From Nocardia cyriacigeorgica (GTDB taxonomy: Bacteria; Actinomycetota; Actinomycetes; Mycobacteriales; Mycobacteriaceae): a stretch of DNA of 64,000 nucleotides. The position numbers and the translations under genes are program-made. Location of the stretch: NCBI RefSeq assembly GCF_005863245.1, contig NZ_VBUT01000004.1, positions 434,001 through 498,000 on the forward strand. Direction: 5' to 3'. Numbering within the stretch: position 1 is the first letter of the stretch; each line of letters begins with the position of its first letter. The notes beneath the pieces were generated by a model, which searched no databases, was not told the DNA's origin, and saw nothing but the letters and a program-made list of their open reading frames with translations. Positions 56,127 to 64,000 of this stretch are shown here, piece after piece.

Positions 56127-57592
56127 TGAACACTCCCCTACGCCGGGTCGCCGTCGCGGTGATGGTCATGGTCGTCGCGCTGCTGGCCAACATCACCTAC
56201 GTCCAGGTCATCAAGGCCGACGATCTGCGCGCCGATCCACGCAACTCCCGGGTGCTGCTCGACGAGTACTCGCGCCAACGCGGCCAGATCTCGGCCGGCG
56301 GCACCGTGCTCGCCAGCTCGGTCGCCACCGACGACCGCTACAAATACCTGCGCACCTACCCGACCGCGCCGTCGGCCTTCGCACCCGTGACCGGCTTCTA
56401 CTCGATGCAGTACGGCAGCACGGGGCTCGAGCGCGCGGAGGATCCGGTGCTCAACGGCTCGGACAACCAGCTGTTCGGCAGCCGCCTTGTCGATCTGTTC
56501 TCCGGACGCGACCCGCGCGGCGGCAATGTGGTCACCACCATCGACCCGGTCATGCAGCAGGTCGCCTACGACGAGCTGACCAGCAAGGGCTACACCGGAT
56601 CGGTGGTCGCGATCGAGCCGAGCACCGGCAAGATCCTGACGATGGTGTCCACGCCGAGCTACGACCCGAACCTGCTGTCGGGCCACGACGGCGCCCAGGG
56701 CACCAAGGCCTGGGAGCAGCTCAGCTCGGATCCGAACCAGCCGATGCTCAATCGCGCCGTCTCCCAGACCTATCCGCCCGGGTCCACCTTCAAGGTGATC
56801 GTCACCGCGGCGGCGCTGTCCAACGGGGTCGCCACCCCGGAAAGCCAGTTCACCGCGGCGCCGAACATCACCCTGCCGGGCACCAGCACCACGCTGGAGA
56901 ACTACAACGGCACCACCTGCGGTCCGGGCCCGACTGCCTCGCTGTACGACGCGTTCCGGATGTCGTGCAACACCGCGTTCGTCGAGCTCGGTGTCGATGT
57001 GGGCGCCTCGAATCTGAAAGACGAAGCCGCCGCCTTCGGCATCGGCCCGCATCGCGGGGTGCCGATCCCGGTCGCCGAGAGCACCGTCGGGCCGATCCCC
57101 GACGACGCCGCGCTCGGCCAGACCAGCATCGGCCAGCGTGACGTCGCGCTGACCCCGCTCAACAACGCGGTCATCGCGGCGACCATCGCCAACGGCGGCG
57201 TGCGGATGGAGCCGTACCTGGTCGACCAGCTGCAGGGCCCCGATCTGAGCGTGCTGTCGGAAACCACACCGGTGTCGGTCGGGCAGGCGGTGAGCGCCCA
57301 GGTAGCGTCGACCGTGACCAACCTGATGGTCGCCTCCGAACAGAACACCAAGGGCGGTGGCGGGCGGCCGTACCAGATCGCGTCCAAGACCGGAACGGCC
57401 GAACACGGCTCGGACCCGCGTAATACCCCACCGCATGCCTGGTATATCGCCTTCGCGCCCGCGCAGAACCCGAAGATCGCGATCGCGGTCATCGTGGAGA
57501 ACGGCGGTGACCGCGGGGAGGCGGCAACCGGTGGGTCGGTCGCCGCGCCGGTAGCCCGCGCGGTACTGGACGCGGGCCTGCAAGGGCGCTGA
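56126..57592 (+). CDS. pbpA: PbpA: class B penicillin-binding protein (transpeptidase)
   Basis: This 488-residue transpeptidase cross-links peptidoglycan during elongation. One N-terminal membrane helix (residues 8-30) is followed by the dimerisation domain. The penicillin-binding domain has the catalytic motif S220-T-F-K223 ([10 protein letters not shown]), the second motif SCN (FRMSCNTAF), and the third KTGTAEHG. It starts at GTG 56126, overlapping the rodA stop by one base (TAGTG), so the RodA/PbpA pair is translationally linked. The length matches family members. Confidence 0.95.
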   Translation: MNTPLRRVAVAVMVMVVALLANITYVQVIKADDLRADPRNSRVLLDEYSRQRGQISAGGTVLASSVATDDRYKYLRTYPTAPSAFAPVTGFYSMQYGSTGLERAEDPVLNGSDNQLFGSRLVDLFSGRDPRGGNVVTTIDPVMQQVAYDELTSKGYTGSVVAIEPSTGKILTMVSTPSYDPNLLSGHDGAQGTKAWEQLSSDPNQPMLNRAVSQTYPPGSTFKVIVTAAALSNGVATPESQFTAAPNITLPGTSTTLENYNGTTCGPGPTASLYDAFRMSCNTAFVELGVDVGASNLKDEAAAFGIGPHRGVPIPVAESTVGPIPDDAALGQTSIGQRDVALTPLNNAVIAATIANGGVRMEPYLVDQLQGPDLSVLSETTPVSVGQAVSAQVASTVTNLMVASEQNTKGGGGRPYQIASKTGTAEHGSDPRNTPPHAWYIAFAPAQNPKIAIAVIVENGGDRGEAATGGSVAAPVARAVLDAGLQGR

Positions 57593-57629
57593 ACGAGATG
57601 GATGTGCGAGTGAATCTGCGGGGAAACCG

Positions 57630-59153
57630 ATGCTGAACAACGGTGCGATGATCGCGGACCGGTACCGGCTGCAGCGGCTGATCGCCACCGGCGGTATGGG
57701 CCAGGTCTGGGAAGCCCTCGACACCCGTCTCGACCGGCGGGTGGCGGTCAAGGTGCTCAAGTCGGAGTTCTCGGCCGATCCCACCTTCCGGCACCGGTTC
57801 CGCACCGAGGCCAAGACCACCGCGCAGCTCAACCACTCCGGCATCGCAGGCATCTACGACTACGGCGAGACCGTCGACCCGCAGGGCGGGGAGGTGGCCT
57901 ACCTGGTCATGGAGCTGGTGCAGGGCGAACCGCTGAACACCGTGCTGAACCGGCTGGGCAGGCTGTCGGTGGCCCAGGGCCTGGACATGCTCGAACAGAC
58001 CGGCCGAGCCTTGCAGGTGGCGCACGCCGCCGGTGTGGTGCACCGCGATGTGAAGCCCGGCAATATTTTGGTTACCCCCGCCGGGCAGGTGAAGATCACC
58101 GACTTCGGCATCGCCAAGGCAGTGGACGCCTCACCGGTGACCAAGACCGGCATGGTGATGGGCACCGCGCAGTACATCGCACCGGAGCAGGCCGTCGGCG
58201 AGGACGCCACCGCCTCCAGCGACGTGTACTCCCTCGGCATCGTCGGCTACGAAGCACTGGCCGGTCAGCGGCCGTTCAGCGGCGACGGCGCGATCACCGT
58301 CGCGATGAAGCATGTGCGTGAGACACCGCCGCCGATGCCGTCGGATCTGCCGCCCAACGTGCGCGAACTGATCGACATCACCATCGGCAAGGACCCCGCC
58401 CAGCGCTATGCCGACGGCGGCGAGTTCGCCGACGCCGTCGCCGCGGTACGTGCCGGTCGCAGGCCACCGCCGCCGCGCGGGATGGGCACCGGACCCGCGC
58501 CCACCGGCGCCACCCGGGTGCTGCCGCCCGGCCCGACGGTGGTGCTGCCCTCGGCCCAGCCCGCCTACGACAACGGCGCGACCGTGCGTTATCCGACCGC
58601 GGCGGCGACCGGCGCGGCGACTCCGACCACGGTCGGCGCCGCTCCCACCTCCGGGCACGCGCCGATGCCGCCCGAGAATCACAAAGGCGGCCTGACCTCC
58701 ACCCAGAAGTGGATGGCCGGGCTCGGTGTCGGCGCCGTGGTGCTCGGCGGCCTGGTGATCTGGCTGCTGTTCGGTGGCGACACCAACCCCGATCCGAACC
58801 GGCCGATCGAGTCGAGCACGGTCGCCCCGCATACCCCCAAGCCGCTGCCACCGCCGGTCACCACGACCGTGCGGCCGGTGCCGCCCCCGGTGACCACCAC
58901 CGAGGAGCCCACCACCACGCAGCCGCCGACCACCACCACCGAACCGCCGACGTCGACGACCACCGAAACGACCACGACGGAATCGACGACGACCGAGCCG
59001 ACCACGACCGTTCAGCGCACCTCGACACAGCCGACCACCACCGGTAGGCGCGTGCCGACCGTCGACATACCATTGCCCGAGATTCCCGGTGCCCGACGTC
59101 CAGTCGTCACCGACAGCAGCACGCCGGCGACTTCCCAGCAAGGACTGCCATGA
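57630..59153 (+). CDS. pknA: PknA: Ser/Thr protein kinase
   Basis: This 507-residue transmembrane kinase is about 75 residues longer than the M. tuberculosis protein. The catalytic lysine is K41 (VAVKVLK), the loop HRDVKPGN has D140 and the DFG aspartate is D158. Activation-loop threonines T171 and T173 are conserved. A Pro/Gly linker precedes one helix ([22 protein letters not shown]). The extracellular part is a long Thr/Pro/Glu-rich tail ([15 protein letters not shown]) with no PASTA repeats. It phosphorylates itself, PknB and cell division proteins. It overlaps pknB by 4 bp. Confidence 0.95.
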   Translation: MLNNGAMIADRYRLQRLIATGGMGQVWEALDTRLDRRVAVKVLKSEFSADPTFRHRFRTEAKTTAQLNHSGIAGIYDYGETVDPQGGEVAYLVMELVQGEPLNTVLNRLGRLSVAQGLDMLEQTGRALQVAHAAGVVHRDVKPGNILVTPAGQVKITDFGIAKAVDASPVTKTGMVMGTAQYIAPEQAVGEDATASSDVYSLGIVGYEALAGQRPFSGDGAITVAMKHVRETPPPMPSDLPPNVRELIDITIGKDPAQRYADGGEFADAVAAVRAGRRPPPPRGMGTGPAPTGATRVLPPGPTVVLPSAQPAYDNGATVRYPTAAATGAATPTTVGAAPTSGHAPMPPENHKGGLTSTQKWMAGLGVGAVVLGGLVIWLLFGGDTNPDPNRPIESSTVAPHTPKPLPPPVTTTVRPVPPPVTTTEEPTTTQPPTTTTEPPTSTTTETTTTESTTTEPTTTVQRTSTQPTTTGRRVPTVDIPLPEIPGARRPVVTDSSTPATSQQGLP

Positions 59154-61084
59154 CGACCCCGAAGAATCTCTCCTCCCGGTACGAGCTGGGCGAGATCATC
59201 GGGTTCGGCGGGATGTCGGAGGTGCACAAGGCGCGCGACCTGCGACTGAGCCGGGATGTGGCGATCAAGGTGCTGCGCGCCGATCTGGCCCGCGACCCCA
59301 CCTTCTATCTGCGCTTCAAACGGGAGGCGCAGAACGCGGCCGCGTTGAATCATCCGGCCATCGTTGCGGTGTACGACACCGGCGAGGCCGAGGTCGACGG
59401 CGGCCCGCTGCCCTACATCGTGATGGAGTACGTGGACGGCGAGACGCTGCGCGATATCGTGCGCGGCAAGGGCCCGCTGCCGCCGCGCCGGGCGATGGAG
59501 ATCATCGCCGATGTCTGCGCCGCACTGGATTTCAGCCATAAGGCCGGGATCGTGCACCGCGATATGAAGCCGGCCAACATCATGATCAACCGGTCCGGCG
59601 CGGTGAAGGTGATGGACTTCGGCATCGCCCGCGCCATCGCCGACGCCGCCAATCCGATGACGCAGACCGCCGCCGTCATCGGTACCGCGCAATACCTCTC
59701 GCCGGAGCAGGCGCGCGGCGAATCCGTCGACGCCCGCTCGGACGTGTACTCGGTGGGCTGCGTGCTCTTCGAGATCCTCACCGGCGAACCGCCTTTCACC
59801 GGCGACTCGCCGGTCGCGGTGGCCTACCAGCATGTGCGCGAGGATCCCCGGCTGCCCTCGCTGGTGCACGACGGGGTGCCACGCGAACTGGATTCGGTGG
59901 TGCTCAAGGCGATGAGCAAAAACCCCGCCAACCGGTACCAGACCGCCGCCGAGATGCGCGCCGACCTGATCCGGGTGCTCGGCGGGCAGAAGCCGAGCGC
60001 GCCGATGGTGATGACCGACGAGGACCGCACCACCATCCTCGGCTCGGAGGAACCGGCGCCGCGTTCGTACCACACCGTCGACAACCACGACCGTGCCTAC
60101 CGCGACGATGACGACACCGGTGAACAGGAGCCGGTGGACCCGCCCAGTCAGCGGCGCACCGCCTATCTGACGCTGGGCGCGGTGGCCGCGGTGATCGTCG
60201 CGATCGCTCTGTTCTGGGTGCTGATCGGGCCGGGCAGCAAGCCCGACCAGGTCGCGGTCCCGGATCTGTCGAACAGTTCGGTGCAGCAGGCCGAACAGAA
60301 ACTCGAGGACCTCGGTTTCCACGTCGCCATCCAGGAAAAGCCCGACGCCAGGGTCGCTCCCGGCAATGTGATCGCCACCCAGCCCCTCGGCGGATCCCGC
60401 GTCGACGAGGGCAGCACCATCACCCTGCACGTATCCACCGGGCCTGCGCAGATCCAGGTGCCCCGGCTGACCGGGTTGACCAGGCAAGAGGCCGAACAGA
60501 AGCTCAACGCCATCGGTTTGCGGCTGGATCCCCAGGTCGACAAAGAAGCCTCTAGCACCGCCGAGCTGGACAAGGTGATCGGCCAGAACCCGGCCGAGGG
60601 CGCGAGCGTCGAGGTCGACCGGGCCGTCAAGGTGACCATCGGCAGCGGGCCCGAGCAGGTCCGGGTGCCCAATGTGGTGGGCCAGGACATCGAGGTCGCC
60701 GAACCGAACCTGGTGGAGGGCGCGCAGTTCAAGGTCGTCGTCCAGGAGGTGGTCTCGTCCCGGCCGAAGGGTGAGGTCATCGCGACCAGCCCGGCCGGTG
60801 GTTCCACCGCGGAGAAGGGCTCGACCGTCACGGTGCAGGTTTCGCTCGGCGCCGAGTTCACCATGCCGAGCCTGGTGGGGCTGAACGCCTCGCAGGCCAT
60901 CGACCGGCTGCGGCAGGCCGGCTGGGCGGGCTCCACCACCCAGATCGTGCAGAACACGCAGGTCACGCTGGATTCGGCGAACGTCGGCAAGGTGCTCAAC
61001 CAGCAGCCGGCGGCCGGTTCCTCGGTCGGGCGCAACAGCACCATCGTCATCTACACCGGGGTGCTTCCGCTCGGCCCGCCGTGA
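59150..61084 (+). CDS. pknB: PknB: Ser/Thr protein kinase with PASTA repeats
   Basis: This 644-residue essential-type kinase senses muropeptides or lipid II with its external PASTA domains. The catalytic residues match M. tuberculosis numbering: K40 (VAIKVLR), D138 in HRDMKPAN and D156 (DFG), with activation threonines T171 and T173. After the juxtamembrane linker there is a helix ([21 protein letters not shown]) and four PASTA repeats. The repeats begin at [48 protein letters not shown] and [16 protein letters not shown]. It overlaps pknA, forming the kinase pair at the end of the cell-wall operon. Confidence 0.96.
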   Translation: MTTPKNLSSRYELGEIIGFGGMSEVHKARDLRLSRDVAIKVLRADLARDPTFYLRFKREAQNAAALNHPAIVAVYDTGEAEVDGGPLPYIVMEYVDGETLRDIVRGKGPLPPRRAMEIIADVCAALDFSHKAGIVHRDMKPANIMINRSGAVKVMDFGIARAIADAANPMTQTAAVIGTAQYLSPEQARGESVDARSDVYSVGCVLFEILTGEPPFTGDSPVAVAYQHVREDPRLPSLVHDGVPRELDSVVLKAMSKNPANRYQTAAEMRADLIRVLGGQKPSAPMVMTDEDRTTILGSEEPAPRSYHTVDNHDRAYRDDDDTGEQEPVDPPSQRRTAYLTLGAVAAVIVAIALFWVLIGPGSKPDQVAVPDLSNSSVQQAEQKLEDLGFHVAIQEKPDARVAPGNVIATQPLGGSRVDEGSTITLHVSTGPAQIQVPRLTGLTRQEAEQKLNAIGLRLDPQVDKEASSTAELDKVIGQNPAEGASVEVDRAVKVTIGSGPEQVRVPNVVGQDIEVAEPNLVEGAQFKVVVQEVVSSRPKGEVIATSPAGGSTAEKGSTVTVQVSLGAEFTMPSLVGLNASQAIDRLRQAGWAGSTTQIVQNTQVTLDSANVGKVLNQQPAAGSSVGRNSTIVIYTGVLPLGPP

Positions 61085-61221
61085 TCCACCGAGCCGCCGG
61101 ACCGGCTGCAGGATTCGAGTGAACGGGATCTCGATTCACCGAACCGGTCGGTCCGTGCGGTGCGACAATTGATGGGCTCCATCCCGATCAGCTCAGCTGA
61201 ATCTATGAGGAGGTAGCCCAG

Positions 61222-61641
61222 ATGACCACTGCCAGGGACATCATGAAGCCCGGCGCTCAGTGGATTTCCCGAGATCAAACGGTCGCCCAGGCGGCCCGCG
61301 TGATGGCCGAACTCGGTGTCGGCTCGCTCGTCATCGCCGACGAGAACGAACGGATGTGCGGCATCATCACCGACCGCGACATCGTGGTGAAATGCATCGC
61401 CCAGGGGCTGTCGCCGTCGGGCACTCGCGCCGCCGAGCTCTGCGAAGCGACGCCCCGCTGGGTCTCGGCCGACGCCGACGTCGACGAGGTGCTCGACGAA
61501 ATGGAGACCCACCAGGTCAAACGCATGCCGGTGATCGAGAACAAGCGCCTGGTCGGCATGATCAGCGAGGCCGATCTCGCCAGGCATCTCGATGACAACC
61601 AGCTCGGCGAGTTCGTCACCGCCGTCTACGGCAGGCCGTGA
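61222..61641 (+). CDS. CBS domain pair protein (Hrp1-like)
   Basis: This 139-residue protein is two tandem CBS motifs: TTARDIMKPGAQWISRDQTV, VADENERMCGIITDRDIV, and VSADADVDEVLDEMETHQVKRMPVIENKRLVGMISEADLARH. The protein should bind adenine nucleotides and act as a small energy-sensing adaptor; in mycobacteria a close relative (Hrp1) is hypoxia-induced. The start is ATG 61222 with AGGAGG 6-7 nt upstream. It is convergent with the deaminase gene, 13 bp apart. Confidence 0.88.
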   Translation: MTTARDIMKPGAQWISRDQTVAQAARVMAELGVGSLVIADENERMCGIITDRDIVVKCIAQGLSPSGTRAAELCEATPRWVSADADVDEVLDEMETHQVKRMPVIENKRLVGMISEADLARHLDDNQLGEFVTAVYGRP

Positions 61642-61654
61642 CGCACTGAGCTGA

Positions 61655-62131
61655 TCAGGACAGGTCGAGGTGGCGGTTCATCGACATCGCCGCCTCGGCC
61701 AGTTCCGGCAGTTCGACCACCTCGACGCCGTGCTGCCGCAGCCGTTCCACACCGACACAGTTGGTGACAAAAGTGGCCGGTTCCCGCCAGGCGATGACGA
61801 CTCTGGGAATTCCGGCCCGGAGGATCCGCTCGGTGCACGGCAGCCGCGTCGCCGTGGCGCGCTCCGAACACGGTTCGAGGGTGCTGTAGATCGTCGCACC
61901 CGCCAACCGGGGATCATCCGCGGCCAATTTGTCCAGCGCGGATTCTTCCGCGTGCACCTTCGGATCGGTCTCGCGCGAATAGCCGGAGCTGATCTCGATG
62001 CCGTCGGCGACGATCACCGCGCCCACCGAGAAGGCGGTCTCGCTACGCGGCGCGAGGCGGGCGAGGTTGATCGCGCGCAGCATCCAGCTGTGGTCTATCG
62101 CCGCGGCACCCACTGTGGCCTCCTCGTTCAC
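61655..62131 (-). CDS. RibD-type cytidine/deoxycytidylate deaminase domain protein
   Basis: This 158-residue stand-alone deaminase has the zinc motif H60-A-E62 and C88...C99 in STLEPCSERATATRLPC, which mirrors the N-terminal deaminase half of RibD (TLEPCSxxGRTPPC). RibD removes an amino group from the pyrimidine intermediate of riboflavin synthesis. It could act on that compound or on another pyrimidine. Its ATG at 62131 overlaps the stop of the reductase gene by 4 bp, so the two should be made together. It is the last gene of the trpG unit. Confidence 0.85.
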   Translation of the reverse strand: MNEEATVGAAAIDHSWMLRAINLARLAPRSETAFSVGAVIVADGIEISSGYSRETDPKVHAEESALDKLAADDPRLAGATIYSTLEPCSERATATRLPCTERILRAGIPRVVIAWREPATFVTNCVGVERLRQHGVEVVELPELAEAAMSMNRHLDLS

Positions 62132-62835
62132 GCTTCGGGCAGATCGCCGGTCTCGAGCCGATCACCGGACTTGGGTAAATAGCGCAGCACCGCGACATCG
62201 CCGGCGCGCCCGACCTCGGCCAGCCGCATCCGCCGCCGCGCGCCACCGGGAAAATCGGCCGGTTCGAGTACCCGCGGGGCGGCGGCGTCGCCGACGATCA
62301 GCGGCGCGATCGCCAGCACCAGTTCATCGGCGAGGTCGGCCGCGAGAAACTCGGTGAGGATGCGGGTGCCACCTTCGACCATCAACCGGCCGATACCGCG
62401 GCTGCCCAGATCGTCGAGCAACCGGCCCAGCTCGATCCGCTCACCGAGTGCGACGACCTCGGCGGACTCACCCAGCCGATTGCCGAGCCGAGCTGCCCCG
62501 GCGACGGTGGTGTAGACCAGTTTGTCACCGCCGTGCTGCCAGAACCGCAGCTCGGGATCGAGGTCACCGATCCCGCTCACCGTGACCTTGAGCGGGTACT
62601 CGGGCTTCCCGGACGCGACCCGCTCGGCCCGGCGCGCCTGATCGTTCACCAGCAGTCGCGGATTGTCACTGCGCAAGGTCTGCGCGCCGACCAGGATGGC
62701 GTCCGATTCGGCCCGCAGCTGATCGACCCGGTCGAAGTCCTCGGCGCTCGACAGCAGCAGCCGCTGCGGGCTCGCGTCGTCGATATAGCCGTCGACGCTC
62801 GCGGCGACCGAGAGCAGCACGTACGGCCGGCTCAT
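62128..62835 (-). CDS. RibD C-terminal-type pyrimidine reductase (dihydrofolate reductase fold)
   Basis: This 235-residue protein starts at ATG 62835, overlapping the trpG stop. It has the reductase signature SRPYVLLSVAASVDGYI, VGAQTLRSDNPRLLV and the C-terminal LMVEGGTRILTEFLAADLADEL that binds NADPH in the RibD reductase half. The expected reaction is NADPH-dependent reduction of the ribosyl group of the pyrimidine intermediate. It is followed by the deaminase gene, so the two RibD activities are separate proteins and in reverse order compared with the normal fusion. Alternative: a specialised pyrimidine route. Confidence 0.86.
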   Translation of the reverse strand: MSRPYVLLSVAASVDGYIDDASPQRLLLSSAEDFDRVDQLRAESDAILVGAQTLRSDNPRLLVNDQARRAERVASGKPEYPLKVTVSGIGDLDPELRFWQHGGDKLVYTTVAGAARLGNRLGESAEVVALGERIELGRLLDDLGSRGIGRLMVEGGTRILTEFLAADLADELVLAIAPLIVGDAAAPRVLEPADFPGGARRRMRLAEVGRAGDVAVLRYLPKSGDRLETGDLPEA

Positions 62836-63476
62836 GAGATCGCCAGCGCCGCGACCTCCGCCTCCAGCATCTCCACCAGGCCCTCGGCGGGCCGCTCGCC
62901 GCACACCTCGAGCCAGTTGGCCAGCATCCGGTGCCCGCCCTGGGTGAGCACCGACTCCGGATGGAACTGCACACCGTGGATGGGCAAATCGTGATGCCGC
63001 ATGGCCATCACGATCCCGCTTTCGGTGCGGCCGAGCACCTCGATCTCGTCGGGCAGGGTGTCTTCGAGGACGGTGAGCGAGTGATACCGGGTGGCGGTGA
63101 ACGGATCGGGCAACCCGGCCAGCACGCCCGCGCCGATGTGGAAGACCTCGCTGGTCTTGCCGTGCAGCAGCTCCGGCGCCCGGGTGACGGTGGCGCCGAA
63201 AGCCGCGCCGATGGATTGGTGGCCGAGACATACACCGAGCAGCGGCGTGCGCTGCCGGGCCGCGGCGTGGACCAACTCGATACTCGCGCCCGCGCGATCG
63301 GGGGTGCCAGGCCCAGGACTGATCAGAATGCCGTCGAATTCGGCGGCCACCGCGTCCAGATCGGCCAGGCGCTGGTCGTCGTTGCGCCAGACTTCGGCCT
63401 CCGCGCCCAGCTGGCCCAGGTACTGGACCAGGTTGTAGACGAAGCTGTCGTAATTGTCGACGACCAGAACACGCAT
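62832..63476 (-). CDS. trpG: Aminodeoxychorismate/anthranilate synthase glutaminase subunit (TrpG/PabA)
   Basis: This 214-residue class I glutamine amidotransferase releases ammonia from glutamine for PabB or TrpE. The catalytic triad is C83 (GVCLGHQ) with H172 and E174 (FHPES). The oxyanion region is SPGPGTPD. TrpG and PabA cannot be separated by sequence here; in mycobacteria the trpG gene sits at this location. The start is ATG 63476. It is divergent from crgA and leads the reductase-deaminase pair. Confidence 0.92.
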   Translation of the reverse strand: MRVLVVDNYDSFVYNLVQYLGQLGAEAEVWRNDDQRLADLDAVAAEFDGILISPGPGTPDRAGASIELVHAAARQRTPLLGVCLGHQSIGAAFGATVTRAPELLHGKTSEVFHIGAGVLAGLPDPFTATRYHSLTVLEDTLPDEIEVLGRTESGIVMAMRHHDLPIHGVQFHPESVLTQGGHRMLANWLEVCGERPAEGLVEMLEAEVAALAIS

Positions 63477-63590
63477 GGTTCGAGATTACGTGGCCCACCC
63501 ACAGGCCGTCGCATCCATTACCAGTTGGGATAGCCTAGAGAGAACCGGAGGGACGCCGGTATTGCCCTGTTCGCCGAATTCGAGGACGTC

Positions 63591-63857
63591 ATGCCCAAGT
63601 CCAAGGTCCGTAAGAAGACCGACTACTCCAGCTCCCCCGCCAGCCGGACCCCGGTGAAGGTGAAGGCCGTCGGTCCGTCGCCGGTCTGGTACGTCGCCAT
63701 CATGCTCGGATTCATGCTCGCGGGCCTGGTGTGGCTGCTTGTGTACTACCTCGCGGGCGATCAGATCAGCTGGATGCGCGACCTCGACGCCTGGAACTTC
63801 CTCATCGGCTTCGGCCTGATGGTGATCGGCCTGATCATGACCATGAGGTGGCGCTAG
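63591..63857 (+). CDS. crgA: CrgA: cell division protein
   Basis: This 88-residue protein has a basic N-terminus ([19 protein letters not shown]) and two membrane helices ([22 protein letters not shown] and [18 protein letters not shown]), the CrgA architecture. In Mycobacterium CrgA interacts with FtsZ, FtsI and other divisome proteins and links division to the PknA/PknB cluster. The start is ATG 63591. In other mycobacterial genomes a DUF881 gene usually lies between crgA and trpG; none is here. Confidence 0.95.
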   Translation: MPKSKVRKKTDYSSSPASRTPVKVKAVGPSPVWYVAIMLGFMLAGLVWLLVYYLAGDQISWMRDLDAWNFLIGFGLMVIGLIMTMRWR

Positions 63858-63905
63858 CGCCCGGTTGCCGGCCGCCGTATTACAGTCGTGTCATTCATGC
63901 ACACC

Positions 63906-63926
63906 TGTGGATGAACCTGTGGACAA
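63906..63926 (-). promoter_or_regulatory. Two DnaA-box-like sites upstream of the last gene
   Basis: TGTGGATGA (63906-63914, i.e. TCATCCACA on the minus strand, one mismatch) and TGTGGACAA (63918-63926, TTGTCCACA, perfect) are 12 bp apart start to start, just ahead of the GTG at 63939. They may modulate that gene or be part of the wider origin region. Confidence 0.4.
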
Positions 63927-63938
63927 CTCGAGGAAATC

Positions 63939-64000
63939 GTGAATCCTGAGTCGCGTCTTTCGTGGACCACACCGATGTCCGCGCTGGTCGCGGCGACCGT
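63939..64000 (+). CDS. Membrane protein, partial (5' end only)
   Basis: A GTG start at 63939, with GAGGAAATC upstream, opens a frame of about 20 codons beginning MNPESRLSWTTPMSALVAATV before the window edge. The hydrophobic SALVAATV suggests an N-terminal signal or membrane helix. From the neighbourhood of crgA in relatives it could be a DUF881, rhomboid-like or sortase gene, but the visible part is too short to decide. Confidence 0.4.
   Translation, partial: MNPESRLSWTTPMSALVAAT

Noticed and set aside
62128..63498. Single 456-residue frame joining RibD-like reductase to an Arg/Gly-rich upstream part
   Set aside because: Only the last 235 residues are protein-like; the upstream part is the trpG region read in another frame, so this is trpG plus reductase and not a fusion.

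Overview
This window is high-GC DNA with dense, overlapping genes and many GTG/TTG starts. It reads as an actinobacterial chromosome of the order Mycobacteriales, most likely Nocardia. The strongest markers are the fhaA-fhaB-pstP-rodA-pbpA-pknA-pknB cluster beside trpG and crgA, a LysX-type lysyl-phosphatidylglycerol synthase/lysyl-tRNA synthetase fusion, a secreted cutinase-like hydrolase, and the moxR/DUF58/RDD/SpoIIM group. In relatives the pknAB-crgA block lies close to dnaA/gyrAB, so the right end of the window is probably near the replication origin (inference). No rRNA, CRISPR array, insertion sequence or prophage was seen.

Layout, 1-12 kb: a partial DUF4328 membrane protein and a rhodanese; a gene-free stretch with clustered DnaA-box-like 9-mers; Fe/Mn superoxide dismutase; a manganese (yybP-ykoY) riboswitch ahead of a TMEM165/GDT1 transporter; a TetR/SDR pair and a second SDR; a secreted YDRxG-repeat protein; and htpG translationally coupled to a Cas4-like RecB/RNase-H nuclease. 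12-17 kb: a copper module (membrane protein, YcnI, CopC, CopD), then SRPBCC, DUF5313, RraA and S4 proteins. 17-25 kb: lysX, two small Pro/Tyr-rich membrane proteins, a cutinase, small secreted proteins, a histidine phosphatase, a degenerate tRNA-Pro and an orphan antitoxin. 25-32 kb: gltBD. 32-39 kb: a DUF4407 protein followed by a class III nucleotide cyclase, then an MFS exporter with a divergent TetR and two clear operators. 39-45 kb: the moxR cluster. 46-51 kb: a beta-propeller protein, a methyltransferase, an SDR, a berberine-bridge-type oxidase and tRNA-Leu(CAG). 51-61 kb: the cell-wall and Ser/Thr-kinase operon. 61-64 kb: a CBS protein, an operon of trpG with two separate RibD-like genes (reductase, deaminase), and crgA.

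The clearest coordinated units are four. The first is manganese homeostasis beside SodA. The second is copper handling (YcnI-CopC-CopD). The third is cell elongation control, where PknA/PknB kinases, PstP phosphatase, FHA readers, the RodA-PbpA synthase pair and CrgA are grouped. The fourth is nitrogen assimilation (GltBD). Long perfect inverted repeats, usually without a strong U-tract, mark many gene ends and seem to be the local style of terminator.
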